12,651 nt of DNA from Euperipatoides rowelli (GCA_003024985.2 PXIH01S0007775.1), one strand, 5' to 3'. Shown: positions 1-8,788, numbered from the stretch's first letter. The notes: generated by a model from the sequence alone, not told the origin. A program made the numbers and translations.

Positions 1-487
1 AATGAGAACCACAATATGTCAATCCATTAGTAGATTGACCATTATTGAAATCACAGCAAATGTAGAATTTCTTTATTGCAAAGATAAAATGAGAATCGCA
101 ACATATTATCCATTAGTAAATTGACCATTCTGGAAAACAAAGCAAATGGAGAGTTACTTATTTGCAAAGATAAAATGAGGAGAATCACAAGATGCAAACC
201 ATTAGTTGATTGACCATTATGAAAACCACAGCAAATGGAGAATTTCTTTATTGCAAAGATAAAATGAGAATCGCAAAATCTTAATCCATTAGTAGATTGA
301 CCATTATGGAAACTACAGCAAATGTAGAACTTCTTTATTGCAAAGATAAAATGAGAGAACCATAGCCTTTTATATCCATTAGTAAATTGACCATTAGGGA
401 AACCACAGAAAATGGAGAATTTATTTGTTGCAAAGATAAAATGAGAACAATATGTCAATCCATTAGTAAATTCACCATTATGCAAGC
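1..487. repeat. Tandem array, about 5.5 copies of an 87-bp unit
   Basis: The landmark AATGAG recurs at 1, 88, 174, 263, 350 and 440, giving periods of 87, 86, 89, 87 and 90. Each unit carries, in order, a CCATTAGTA-(A/G)ATTGACCATTA core, an A-rich CACAGCAAATG segment and TTATTGCAAAGATAAAATGAG. The array starts at or before the window edge and fades after the last CCATTA near 480. Because 87 is 29 codons, the minus strand stays open over 51-485 as a 29-residue repeat with motifs such as HFIFAIKKFSICCG and NGQSTNG. The reading frame shifts in the copy around 174-262, where the 86- and 89-bp periods fall. I read this as a minisatellite rather than a gene. No splice or start context supports coding. 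It is not a CRISPR array: units are contiguous with no unique spacers. Confidence 0.9.
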
Positions 488-1099
488 CACACCAATTCCC
501 ACGCTCTCTACTTAGACTTTATCTTGAGTGTTTCTCAAATAGTAGTTGGACAGCTTCCAGTTTTCAGTGCATGTGTGGCTGCTATGAGGCAAATGTCTTT
601 CATATTTTCAGTCATGGGAAATTATGATTTTCCCTGGATTTTATTCTCTGGTGAAAGGATGAAATCAAGTCATTAATGAGTTGATCTGAAGGAATTATTA
701 TACCGTATATCTATAATAAAATCCTAGTAAAGATATTTTTTTCATAGGGTAAAAAAAATTATATCGATAAAAAGTTTAACCTGAATCTGATATTTTTACT
801 CCCTTTCTCTATTCAATGACTGAAATTTCCAATAGTATAATTTGTATAAAGTTATAAAAATAACATTGGTTTTCATTAGCTTTACTCCTGTGCCTTATTT
901 TTATTTTTCTTCTCTCTCTCTTACCTCGTCACACTACTATTCAAGTTAAGGTTTCTTTCTCTCTCTCTCACCTCATCATAATATTATTCAAGTTAAGGTT
1001 TCTGTGTGTTTTTAGTCAAGGCTTTTAAGTTTTTATTCCGTTATTGTTAGGAAAATAAAATGTCAAAAAAATTTTAAATACACAAATTTTTCTTTTCAG
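488..1099 (+). other. Non-coding stretch upstream of first exon (presumed intron)
   Basis: No exon was recognised here. The part of BRCT1 that should precede the exon at 1100 (the strand and helix ending in a VSHVW-type motif in human 53BP1) was looked for and not seen, so the previous exon probably lies left of the window. The stretch holds AT-rich sequence, a CT-rich 47-bp duplication at 909-1002, and the polypyrimidine tract and AG acceptor for the next exon at 1091-1099. Confidence 0.6.
909..1002. repeat. 47-bp tandem duplication with CT-rich start
   Basis: Two adjacent copies (about 909-955 and 956-1002) each begin with a (CT)n run, continue through an ACCTC(G/A)TCA segment and end in the shared TTCAAGTTAAGGTTTC. 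The copies differ at several positions in the middle, so the duplication is not recent. It lies about 100 bp upstream of the 3' splice site at 1099. Confidence 0.8.
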
Positions 1100-1173
1100 A
1101 ATCGTGTTCAAGATCATAATCATTATATTCTTCCTGCTGGCAGGAGTCTAGAAATGGACACAATAATTGAATG
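1100..1173 (+). CDS. TP53BP1: TP53BP1 homologue, internal exon (end of BRCT1 and inter-BRCT linker)
   Basis: This 74-nt exon is bounded by a TTTTCAG acceptor ending at 1099 and a GTAACA donor starting at 1174. Read from 1100 it gives 24 codons plus TG. The peptide begins NRVQDHN, contains HYILPAGRSLE and ends IIE; the split codon completes a tryptophan with the next exon. From memory, human 53BP1 has NQLQNYRNYLLPAGYSLE and then RILDW at this place, so about half the residues match in an ungapped alignment. In 53BP1 this is the end of the first BRCT repeat and the start of the inter-repeat linker. The protein is a nuclear chromatin reader and scaffold in double-strand-break repair, and its tandem BRCTs bind p53 and phosphorylated H2A.X. 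The gene is partial: N-terminal exons lie outside the window. The function is inferred from homology. It could be a retained but inactive copy, but intact splice sites and an open frame argue against that. Confidence 0.85.
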
Positions 1174-1611
1174 GTAACATTAATTTAGATCCATGTATTT
1201 TTATTAACCATAGATTAAAATTATATTGTCTGTGATGTAGTAAGTATTTGTTATAAATGAAATGCACAATATGTACAGCATATAGATTTTAAAAATCGTA
1301 GTGAATTTTAAGTCTATTTTTGTTGCTCTGTTAAATTGCAAATTTTGTATTTTCTTCATATTTAACTTTTGGACTAGTATAGTGTAAATAAACTTTTTTT
1401 ATTTTTACTTCCTATTGTTTTAAAATTATAGATGCTACATTTTTTTTTTTTTCTGACATTCAACTTCCAGTAAAGATTTACAGGGCACTGAAGTTTTGAA
1501 AAGGCCTCAAAGAATAAAAAAAGTTTGTTGCAGGAAGTTTTTTTTTTTTTTTTTTTTAATTTTTGATTTCTTAAAATAATTAGTTTTGTGATATATTCAC
1601 AATAGTACTAT

Positions 1612-1612
1612 N
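1612..1612. other. Assembly gap (single N)
   Basis: A single N separates AT-rich sequence from the much GC-richer block that starts at 1613. The 5' part of the repeat-like element is therefore probably missing, as expected if a dispersed repeat broke the assembly here. Confidence 0.8.
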
Positions 1613-1795
1613 GGAAGGGTCTCTGGACAGTCATTATCCGAGTTCTCCTTCCTTTGCCTGTAGAAACCACTGAATCGGAAACCCTTGGGGAATACATGAC
1701 TGCTACCGATAGAGAAAAGAGTAAACCCTCCTTACACCCATCGCTTATCTCGGCGAATGCCTGTGGTGGGTGTAACTGAACTGAACTGAACTGAA
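1613..1795 (+). mobile_element. SINE/LINE-3'-end-like structured element with (CTGAA)4 tail
   Basis: This block is clearly richer in G+C than its surroundings and folds as consecutive hairpins. The first is GGAAGG (1613-1618) with CCTTCC (1647-1652), supported inside by CTC/GAG and GGA/TCC. The second is ATCGG (1674-1678) with CCGAT (1706-1710), enclosing a small CCC/GGG hairpin. The third is a perfect 9-bp stem TTACACCCA (1732-1740) with TGGGTGTAA (1767-1775), with an inner TCGC/GCGA stem. The third is followed at once by four CTGAA pentamers. A 3' stem-loop next to a short tandem tail is known from L2/CR1-clade LINEs and the SINEs they mobilise, where the reverse transcriptase recognises it. 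I see no clear tRNA A or B box, and the 5' end is cut by the gap. The family assignment is inference; an unrelated structured RNA gene is possible. Confidence 0.55.
1776..1795 (+). repeat. (CTGAA)4 microsatellite tail
   Basis: Four perfect CTGAA units follow directly after the 9-bp hairpin that ends at 1775. The position suggests a retrotransposon tail rather than an independent microsatellite. Confidence 0.9.
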
Positions 1796-2603
1796 TGATA
1801 TTTGTTGAGCTAACGATGTACTGTATAAAAATTTTAGTTGGGAATACAAACTGGAAATCCTTTGCAAAATACCATTTTCAAAATATTCATGGACTATTAT
1901 CAGAACTAATTTTTTTATATTTTCTTCTTTTTAATATTTTATCCTAGAAAACATTTAAACTCATATAATATTATATATTCGTTTTTGATTCGATACTCGA
2001 AATTTTTGATTATTTTAGAAAATGTCATGAGCGAGCATGAGTAGGATCAAAACTTGAACTCATTCGATATTTCCGAGTAGCGCACACATCTAGTCCGCAT
2101 TAATGTTCTTTGCCTTATATACACAGTACATCATTTACTAATCTTTATCACTATTTTGCTTATTTTTTTTTTTTCAAAAGATGTTCAGGATTTTCTCACA
2201 TTTTCACTACAATTTATTAAAGCATCTTCACTCAGGGATTTATTACTTTTACTATCGAATGCGTCTCAGTACAATTCAATTTCACTCCTCAAATATTCTA
2301 CTGCAATTTAGTCAATTGTATCATTATAAATAGTTTTTTTATTATTAAATACAGTATTAAATCATTAGTGTTAAGCTACCTGTTAACTCACCTGCTTTTT
2401 GTGAAGAAAAAAAAAACAGTTTTAACTTGTAATAAACTGAGGGAGGAGCAGGTAGTAGAGGAGGAGAAAAAAAATAAAATAAGTATTTCTCTCTTCTCTT
2501 GGTTTGTTTGTAATAAACTGGTTGCTAAAACTAAATATTGGCTGCCTGGCTGTTTGTAAAGTAAAAGAAAATGAAATAAAGAAAACTGGAATGTAAAATT
2601 GTA

Positions 2604-2635
2604 GTAGTCTAATAAGACTTTTTTTATTAGACTAC
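2604..2635. repeat. Perfect 12-bp inverted repeat, 8-nt loop
   Basis: GTAGTCTAATAA at 2604-2615 is the exact reverse complement of 2624-2635, with GACTTTTT between. It lies inside the TP53BP1 intron and would form a hairpin in the pre-mRNA. No flanking duplication or longer symmetry was seen, so its origin is unknown. Confidence 0.85.
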
Positions 2636-3983
2636 AAAAATAAAATAAACTAACTGGTACAAATTCCTTGGGATGACACACATAAATAAAATAACAAATT
2701 AAATAAAATAGCAAATTTCATTGGATTCTTTTTTTAAAAAAAAAAAAAACGAGTAGTGTAATTAATATTTGTAAAGGGATATTTCACCCTGTATACCGTA
2801 ATATAATTTAATAAATATAATAATTTTTAATAAAATAAATTTTAATTATTCATTTCACTGCTTTTTCTCTCTCTCGCAATATTCTAGCAATCATTTATAG
2901 GCTATAAGATGCGAAATATTTTTTAATTAGCGCTGTTCAGGAACCAATTATTGCTTATTAGTTTATTTCTTATGGGTTTTCAGTTTCCATTAGCACATGA
3001 CCGTTTTTGAACCAATTATGAACGTAATTGAGGACCAGGTATTCTTTCCATACTCAGCATTCAAATTTATTAACCATATAATTTAAGCTTAGGAAGCGGA
3101 TAAACCCTTCTGACTTGTTTTAAATAAACTCCTTTATATAAATTTACAGAAATCAAGACTTAGTAAAGGGATAAACTTTGATTTCAGACACTGAATCACA
3201 TCAAACTCCCAGCCATTAGGCTGCCTTTTTTAAAATATGTCCGGCATTACTTGGCCTAGTTAAGTCATTTGCTGCACGCCTGCACCACTAAATTAAAATT
3301 GAAAAGGCTAACTATTAATCAAAAGAGAACTTTATTCCTTTTCCATCTTCAAGCATTTCACTCGTGGATTGAAATATTAAAACATCATTAAACTGTTTAT
3401 GTTCTGAGGCTTCGATAAAAGCCAATATGGTTTGTCATTTCATCCTGTGTATTCAAGTAAATCAAACGTCAACTAATAAAAACTTTGCCAAAAGGTGCAG
3501 ACTAAAAGGAAGTCTACTACACAGAGTGTAAGATTGTCATTCGATTGGTTCAAAATTCTGAAAGTAAATTGGGGTCTCTGAAATCTTTTTCATAGCTGTG
3601 TTAACTGGAAAAAGGCTTTTCAGAATTAAGTGGAAAATCTCTTCTGCTTGTATTTAAAAGGAATCAAAACTCATCCCAAAGATTAAGCTATGATCTTGTA
3701 AGAATTTGAACCACGTCAAATACCTGACCCAACTCGGCCATTTTTTTTCCCTTGTGACTCCCTTCCCCATGTGTTGCAGTTTGGTTCAATAGACCCTCTT
3801 AGCATACTTAAAGTTGACTATTTAATAGACGATCTACATGTTCAGAATCTTTAGGCATTTCATAAAACACCAATATTTTACACTTTGCTGGTAACAATAC
3901 AATAAGTTTTTTTTTTTCTTCATTATTCCTGCTATTCTCTATTTTTTAATGGTATTTATTTATATATATTATATTTTTTATAG

Positions 3984-4129
3984 GCATGGTAAAAATGATT
4001 CTTTTAAAAATATGCATATTATGTTAGTTTCCACTCATAAGGATTTCAGAGAATTATGGACGCCAGTATTATTAGCAGCCCAGTGTGAGATGGTCAGTAG
4101 ATTACCTACCCATACTAATGTAATTTCAG
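3984..4129 (+). CDS. TP53BP1: TP53BP1 homologue, internal exon (start of BRCT2)
   Basis: This 146-nt exon is bounded by a TTTTTTATAG acceptor ending at 3983 and a TTTCAG|GTAAAA donor at 4129/4130. Its first base completes a Trp codon from the previous exon; 48 codons follow, then one base of a split codon. The peptide runs HGKNDSFKNMHIMLVS, then a helix-like FRELWTPVLLAAQ, then about 15 less conserved residues ending NVIS. Human 53BP1, from memory, has NPFQNLKVLLVS and NFLELWSEIL at this place: the first beta strand and first helix of the second BRCT repeat. The remainder of BRCT2, including the conserved Trp in its last helix, should be on later exons and was not found. An ATG at 3949 upstream of the acceptor opens the same frame but lies in the intron, so it is not taken as a start. 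Confidence 0.88.
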
Positions 4130-4235
4130 GTAAAAATTGCTTTTTTACTTTTTTTTCCTTGTCTCCCCACCACCTCATTTAAAATAATTGAAATATACTT
4201 AACCTAAGACACAGAAGTTAATCTACTGCATATAC

Positions 4236-4519
4236 CAGTGTTTCCCAATTAAATTTTATCATGGAACTTTTTCAAACTCGTTAACCCCAACATTGAGCTT
4301 CGGCCACAATATGTCTTCACTAGCTCTTGTGCACTGCCCCAGAATATCTTCTCTGTGCTGTTTTATCTTCTACAGACAAGTACCCATTGCTGTACTTACA
4401 ATCCATCAATGTTTAAATAGTTTTTTTATTCCTTTTTTTTAATATTTAAATGTTATTGGGATTTTACTTTCTCATGGAATCCTAATGTTCACCTCATGGA
4501 ACCCTATTTGGGAACACTG
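4236..4519. mobile_element. hAT-like MITE, 284 bp
   Basis: The left end reads CAGTGTTTCCCAA and the right end, on the other strand, reads CAGTGTTCCCAAA. This is a terminal inverted repeat of about 13 bp with one indel. CAGTGtTTCCCAA is a familiar terminus of hAT-superfamily elements. The 8 bp outside each end are GCATATAC (left) and ATATATAT (right). They agree at 5 of 8 sites and all three differences are transitions, compatible with an old 8-bp target duplication. CATGGAA recurs inside at about 4260, 4473 and 4495. The length and lack of an open frame make it non-autonomous. It is inserted about 100 bp after the second exon. Confidence 0.75.
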
Positions 4520-4908
4520 ATATATATTGTACATGGTTTAATTCCAGCTTATCATAAGGGAAGAAGCGGTGCTGAAAATAATGAAAATGGGTCAAAACCC
4601 CGTTTGTTTGTTTTTTTTACATTTTGTAATATCTTCTTAGTTTCATAATAAAATCAATCCTGCTAAAAAAAAACATGGTATTTTGTTCGAAATCAAGTAT
4701 TTTATAAAACTAGTTAATTTTTTTTTAAAAAAAAAAACTTCTAATAAATACGTGAAGGGAAAACTTTGGATCCCTTTTTAAGCATATTGCGTGCACGGAG
4801 GAGTATGAGATTTGGCAGAGTTAAAGTTTATATGGAGAGGGAGTGCAATAGCTAAAATTTATATACCGGTAATAAAAATAAAACTTTCATTGTTTAGCGT
4901 TGTGGCAG

Positions 4909-4988
4909 TTTTTACAAAGGAGTGGCGGATTTTTACAAAGGAAATTTTCTTATTGGTCGAATATCGAGGCTTTTTACAAAGGAAATTT
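4909..4988. repeat. Truncated minisatellite at a contig end
   Basis: TTTTTACAAAGGA occurs three times, at 4909, 4930 and 4971. The last two copies share 18 identical bases and are 41 bp apart; the third runs straight into the N at 4989. The array probably continues in the gap. The 61-residue open frame across it (with FTKE repeated) is a by-product of the repeat. Confidence 0.7.
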
Positions 4989-4989
4989 N
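4989..4989. other. Assembly gap (single N)
   Basis: This N interrupts a TTTTTACAAAGGAAATTT repeat copy, suggesting that the tandem repeat stopped the assembly. True size unknown. Confidence 0.8.
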
Positions 4990-5224
4990 AATTGTAATCA
5001 TTAAATTTATAACTTAGTATAAGTTATAAATAACTTTATTTAGGAAAATAAGATTCTAAACTGTATAAGGACAAGTCCATATTGCCGAGAGGGATGAGGG
5101 TAGAAAGTTATTTTATAGAAAGAGTATTATTATTTTTATTTTTATTATTTTAGCCATTTGATTTTATTTGCAAAAATCTTTTTGTAAATAATCTAATAAA
5201 AATGTAACGTCCACAAAAAAAATT

Positions 5225-5354
5225 CCCGTTCCTGACAAAAATTGTAATTACAGTAGTTACAACTTTCAGTTCCTTTATTTTTTATGTAACTAGTTCCCTG
5301 CCCGTTCCTGAAAATTCTAACGGCCGTCTGTAATGCGTTCTTTTATGGCCGTTA
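5225..5354. repeat. Direct and inverted repeat cluster, possible decayed transposon end
   Basis: CCCGTTCCTGA occurs at 5225-5235 and again at 5301-5311, both followed by A-rich sequence. TAACGGCC at 5318-5325 is the exact reverse complement of 5347-5354. Between them lie TAGTTACAACT and GTAACTAGTTCC, which look like variants of one motif. The block is richer in G+C than its surroundings. This kind of internal redundancy is typical of old non-autonomous DNA transposons, but I find no pair of termini or target duplication. Confidence 0.45.
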
Positions 5355-6309
5355 CTACCCAACTCTGCTATCTGTACCCTATCATCATTAAAATTAATAA
5401 TTTTTTCTTACATTAATGTCTTGCATCATTATTTCCTTCTCCAAATATATAGGCTACTGTAAATTGACTCACTTCGTAAAATAAGTATTATCGACTTCTA
5501 ACTACAATAAAATTTTTGATATTTAGCACCTTATAACTGGGATGCTCTATTAAGCCACATGTAAAATATCTCTTAATAAAAATGTGTCTTACCAACTACA
5601 ATCTTGCCTTTTTTATCCAGAATGTTGCTGCAAATTATATATTATTATCATTAATTAGTGACTAAAATTGATAGCCTAGTTATTAATATGTGGCAGAATA
5701 GTTATAAATCTATTCTAAATTGCAGCAATTAATAAATCTAAAACATTTTAAAGGAGATGCTAATTTTAAAAGTGTAATAATATGTCTTTTTTTATGCCAA
5801 TATAAATCATTTGGTAATAGGCTTTCATTTCATAAAATATTTTAAGAGGCTGTCAGGATAAGTTTTAAATCCTCTACATGTGTCCAGTCTGGAAAGTTTA
5901 ATTTCAATAGCCAAAGTTCATGAAATAAAGACAAAAAATAAAATACAATCATCACACTTTTAAAAATTTGCATCTCAAATTATTTTAATTTTATTTACTG
6001 CAGCAACAGTTTAATACTTAACATTTTCTACCAAATATTATTAACTGATCACTTTTAGTCAAAAATTCATTTATTTAAATATACAGTTATATAAATTAAT
6101 GACGGTCCCTTTTTTAATAGCTCAAAAAGTGGACATATCTAAATTATAGGCAAGTCATATTACCCACTTTTGCAGATAACAAAGCCTTTACTGTTTATTA
6201 AAGCAAACAAATAAAATTAATGAATATCAACTATTGTGTATCTACATACAGTAGCTACAGCATATTTTAAAATAGACTATATAAAAAGTTGCCAACTAAT
6301 AAGCATTTT

Positions 6310-6344
6310 GCGTAGCAGTTACAATTTTTAAGATGCTGCTATGC
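6310..6344. repeat. 9-bp stem-loop with one G-U pair
   Basis: GCGTAGCAG (6310-6318) can pair with CTGCTATGC (6336-6344) if transcribed from the + strand, with one G-U pair and a 17-nt loop. Such stems arise by chance at moderate frequency, so no role is claimed. Confidence 0.4.
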
Positions 6345-6783
6345 CATTACAATTAACATCTCGTAACTACGATTTTTTTAAAAAAATAGAAGATATTGAA
6401 TAACATTCTACCTGAAACACTGACTTCTTTCTCCAGTGCCTCATTTCAGTTGTAATGATAATTTGGGCTAAATTTTTAAGGTGGCACACCATTTAGATAC
6501 AATATTACAGTTGTTTTATATGCACTGTATATTATTGGGGCACACAATTTAGTATTATGGGGAGGAGGGGATTTCGATCATAAATTTTTAAATGTAAATA
6601 AAAACAAAACTGTCACATAAGTTATTTTAATTTACTTGTTTCGTTTAGAGTTATTTAAAAAAAAAGCAGCCGATATCAAAACTTAAAAATACCCTCGTAT
6701 ATAGAAGCCGCCATTTTTTTTTATTTGCTTATTAGTAGTTTTAGATATTTGCGAGATATTTTAGAAGTGACTAGAAACTGACT

Positions 6784-7017
6784 GAATAATCCACATTTTA
6801 CCGCGTTTTTGACATCTGCGCATGTATTTTCATCATTACGATAGGGCTTCTGGAAGTTGTGTCAAAATTCTCGACATCGATCAAAAAAAAGGATTATTTC
6901 ACCTCTAGATTATCATAGGGTTTGGGCATAGTGGGTTTAATATGTAGTTAGGGTTCAGGGTTACGGTAAGGTTAGGATTAAAAATTTTGATCACAAGACT
7001 AAAAATGTGGATTATTC
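6784..7017. mobile_element. MITE-like element, 234 bp, perfect 16-bp terminal inverted repeats
   Basis: GAATAATCCACATTTT at 6784-6799 is the exact reverse complement of 7002-7017. The interior includes CG-containing segments (ACCGCG, TCTGCGCATG, ATTACGATAG) unlike the AT-rich flanks, and a degenerate TTAGGG-like tract at 6916-6977. A second internal GGATTATTTCACCTC near 6890 echoes the right end (GGATTATTCTTCCCTC). Both are preceded by a GATCA-A-rich segment, so the right part looks like an internal duplication. There is no coding capacity. I could not find a convincing target-site duplication, so the superfamily is undetermined. Confidence 0.7.
6916..6977 (+). repeat. Degenerate telomere-like (TTAGGG-related) tract
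   Basis: TAGGGTTTGGG, GTGGGTTTA, GTTAGGGTTCAGGGTTACGG and AAGGTTAGGA follow each other within about 60 bp. They read as a diverged array of TTAGGG-related hexamers, but it lies wholly inside the inverted-repeat element and is likely part of that element rather than a telomere remnant. Confidence 0.5.
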
Positions 7018-7354
7018 TTCCCTCTTTCTAAAATCTTGTATTATTATTTCAATGCTTACATTATATGTTTTTAATATAACAATGTAGAATAAAGAAAAAC
7101 TTCATGAAGCAAAAAAAATTGTTTTATTTATGCATTTAGATTGGGAAAAGGAGGCCAGTAAATAAATGTTGAAATCAAATGGAATTTTGGAGGATTTTCT
7201 AACTTATTTTATACTAAAATATCTTTAATTTTAAAATAGTATATAGGCTACAGATATGCTGTGTATAATTTACAGTATATGTAGTATGCTGTGAACATGC
7301 AGTATGTTTGTAGTAGGCCTATATGCAGTGTATATACTCTATGTGTATGTATGG

Positions 7355-7388
7355 TATAGTGTATTTTATATAAAGTATATACACTATA
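7355..7388. repeat. Perfect 10-bp inverted repeat in a TATG-rich low-complexity tract
   Basis: TATAGTGTAT (7355-7364) is the reverse complement of 7379-7388 with a 14-nt AT-rich loop. The preceding 120 bp (from about 7235) are full of GTATG, GTAGT and GTGTAT variants, so the stem may simply be a product of low complexity. Confidence 0.65.
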
Positions 7389-8729
7389 AATCAAAGTATG
7401 TTTAAAAAGGAACCTAATTTTTCAAAATTTTCTTTGTAAGGTGGTCACACATCCTCCCTTCTCTCCCGTCCCCCCTAAACATGAAAATCACACTACTATT
7501 TCTAGACATTACAAGTTGGCAACTCTTTATATACTGAATATGCATATGTGTAATTTCCTTATTGTGATGCACCTATATTGCTACAATATTTATAAAATAA
7601 TATATTTAGACTGGATTACAATCACCCCCTCCCAACAATTATAATGATCAATTTAATTTTTAAAGTTACCTTATAAAAATTAAGATTTTTCTACTATAGT
7701 TTGTACTGTATAATACTGCATTCATGCTCATACTGTAAATATTTAATTTTTATTACAAGCTACCAAACAATATTAGGCGTGTTCATCATTATATTTTTTT
7801 TCACTTTGTTTCATTTCTTTGATTTTATTTTGACCTGATCATGTGAACATTTAATTTTATAGACTAACAATAGATTAGCTTTTACTGAGTAGCAAAGTAA
7901 AATTAATCCATTAACCCATTCAGGTAATGACTTGTGCAGCGCTTACTTACAGGAATATTCATAATCGATGTACTTTATTCTCTCAAAAAAATCCACAGTG
8001 TACGGTAAGCAATGATAACTTATTTTGTTCTCTATTGAAAATCAAATTGCACGAGCTAGGTTAGAATGTTTGAAATGAAATGAATGAGATTTTCTAATGA
8101 TGAATGGTATAGTTCAATTTGTGTGCTTAATGATGATGAACAAAAAATATTGACGAACATGCCTACTATTGAAATATAGCCTACTATATAAATTATGTAG
8201 ATTTTAACACTATTTTTCTCTTGCGGATAATTTATCATATCTTTTAAAAGAGTATGCTTATAAATAGGACTGGTGTCAAAGATTAGTCGTTACAGTTTAA
8301 CATGGCAGAAATGCTCACTTGTATAGTAGCATAGATTGAATATTTTATCACATGAATTTAATCAGTACCCTTTATAATGTAACTCACTTATAGATATTTC
8401 CTTTTTCTCGTTGCTTTGTAAATGTATGTGAATAGGAAAGACAATACTGACTATCCAGCCTAAGTCTTAACAATATTTTTACTCTTCATACTTTGAATTG
8501 CAGAATTATAGAGCTTGTTAAATTGAAAATTAGAAAATGCTGCCATACTTCATTCCGTATAATTTTACTTAGCAAAAGCCTTTGTGCAATGACCTATTTT
8601 TTAAGCTTATCTGCAACAATTGGAAATATACAATTATGTAATATTTATTTACTTACAGTATGTTACTGACAGTGTATAAAACATCAGAATTTTATGAAAT
8701 GGCTAAACCTTTTGTATAAATGATGGTGG

Positions 8730-8787
8730 ATTTCTTAATTACCTTATTTTAATTACATCTTAATCTTAACCCGACACCTATAATATG
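8730..8787. repeat. 58-bp exact repeat, copy 1, ending at an N gap
   Basis: These 58 bases (starting ATTTCTTAATTACC, ending CCTATAATATG) are identical to 10928-10985. This copy ends exactly before the N at 8788, and the other starts exactly after the N at 10927. That is the pattern of two overlapping contig ends, not of a biological duplication. Confidence 0.93.
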
Positions 8788-8788
8788 N
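8788..8788. other. Assembly gap (single N)
   Basis: The gap lies between the 58-bp overlap on its left and an 11-G homopolymer that begins seven bases to its right (8795-8805). The sequence on the right may not be adjacent in the real genome. Confidence 0.85.

Larger units (their letters stand above)
1174..3983 (+). other. TP53BP1 intron between the two recognised exons (phase 2)
   Basis: This 2,810-bp intron runs from the GTAACA donor to a TTTTTTATAG acceptor. The first exon ends two bases into a codon and the second begins with one base, so joining them restores TGG (Trp). It contains an N gap at 1612, a structured SINE/LINE-like block at 1613-1795, long T and A runs (for example 1441-1452 and 1539-1557), a perfect 12-bp hairpin at 2604-2635 and A/T-rich low-complexity sequence around 2636-2850. 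The rest (about 2850-3900) is AT-rich sequence in which I see nothing specific. Because of the gap the true length may differ. Confidence 0.8.

Noticed and set aside
51-485. 144-codon minus-strand open frame as a protein gene
   Set aside because: It is a translation of the 87-bp tandem array, shifts frame between copies and has no supporting gene context.
1981-2100. TCGA/ACTCG-rich segment resembling hAT sub-terminal sequence
   Set aside because: Only short scattered similarities, including to 12405-12490 (shared GTCCGCATTA); no termini or consistent alignment found.
2368-2714. Overlapping open frames on both strands
   Set aside because: Low-complexity A/T-rich translation (runs of Lys or Phe), no family resemblance, no splice context.
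4812-4997. 61-codon open frame on the + strand
   Set aside because: It runs through the truncated minisatellite and across the N; the repeated FTKE is a repeat by-product.
6124-6171. AAAAGTGG / CCACTTTT inverted repeat
   Set aside because: Only 8 bp with a long loop; probably chance.
7441-7644. 67-codon open frame on the + strand
   Set aside because: Starts with a non-ATG codon and gives a low-complexity peptide with no recognisable motif.
8655-8712. AG followed by TATGTTACTGACAGTG as a BRCT2 exon (VTD-like)
   Set aside because: In the required phase it meets a stop at once; the open frame is out of phase and only about 18 residues long.
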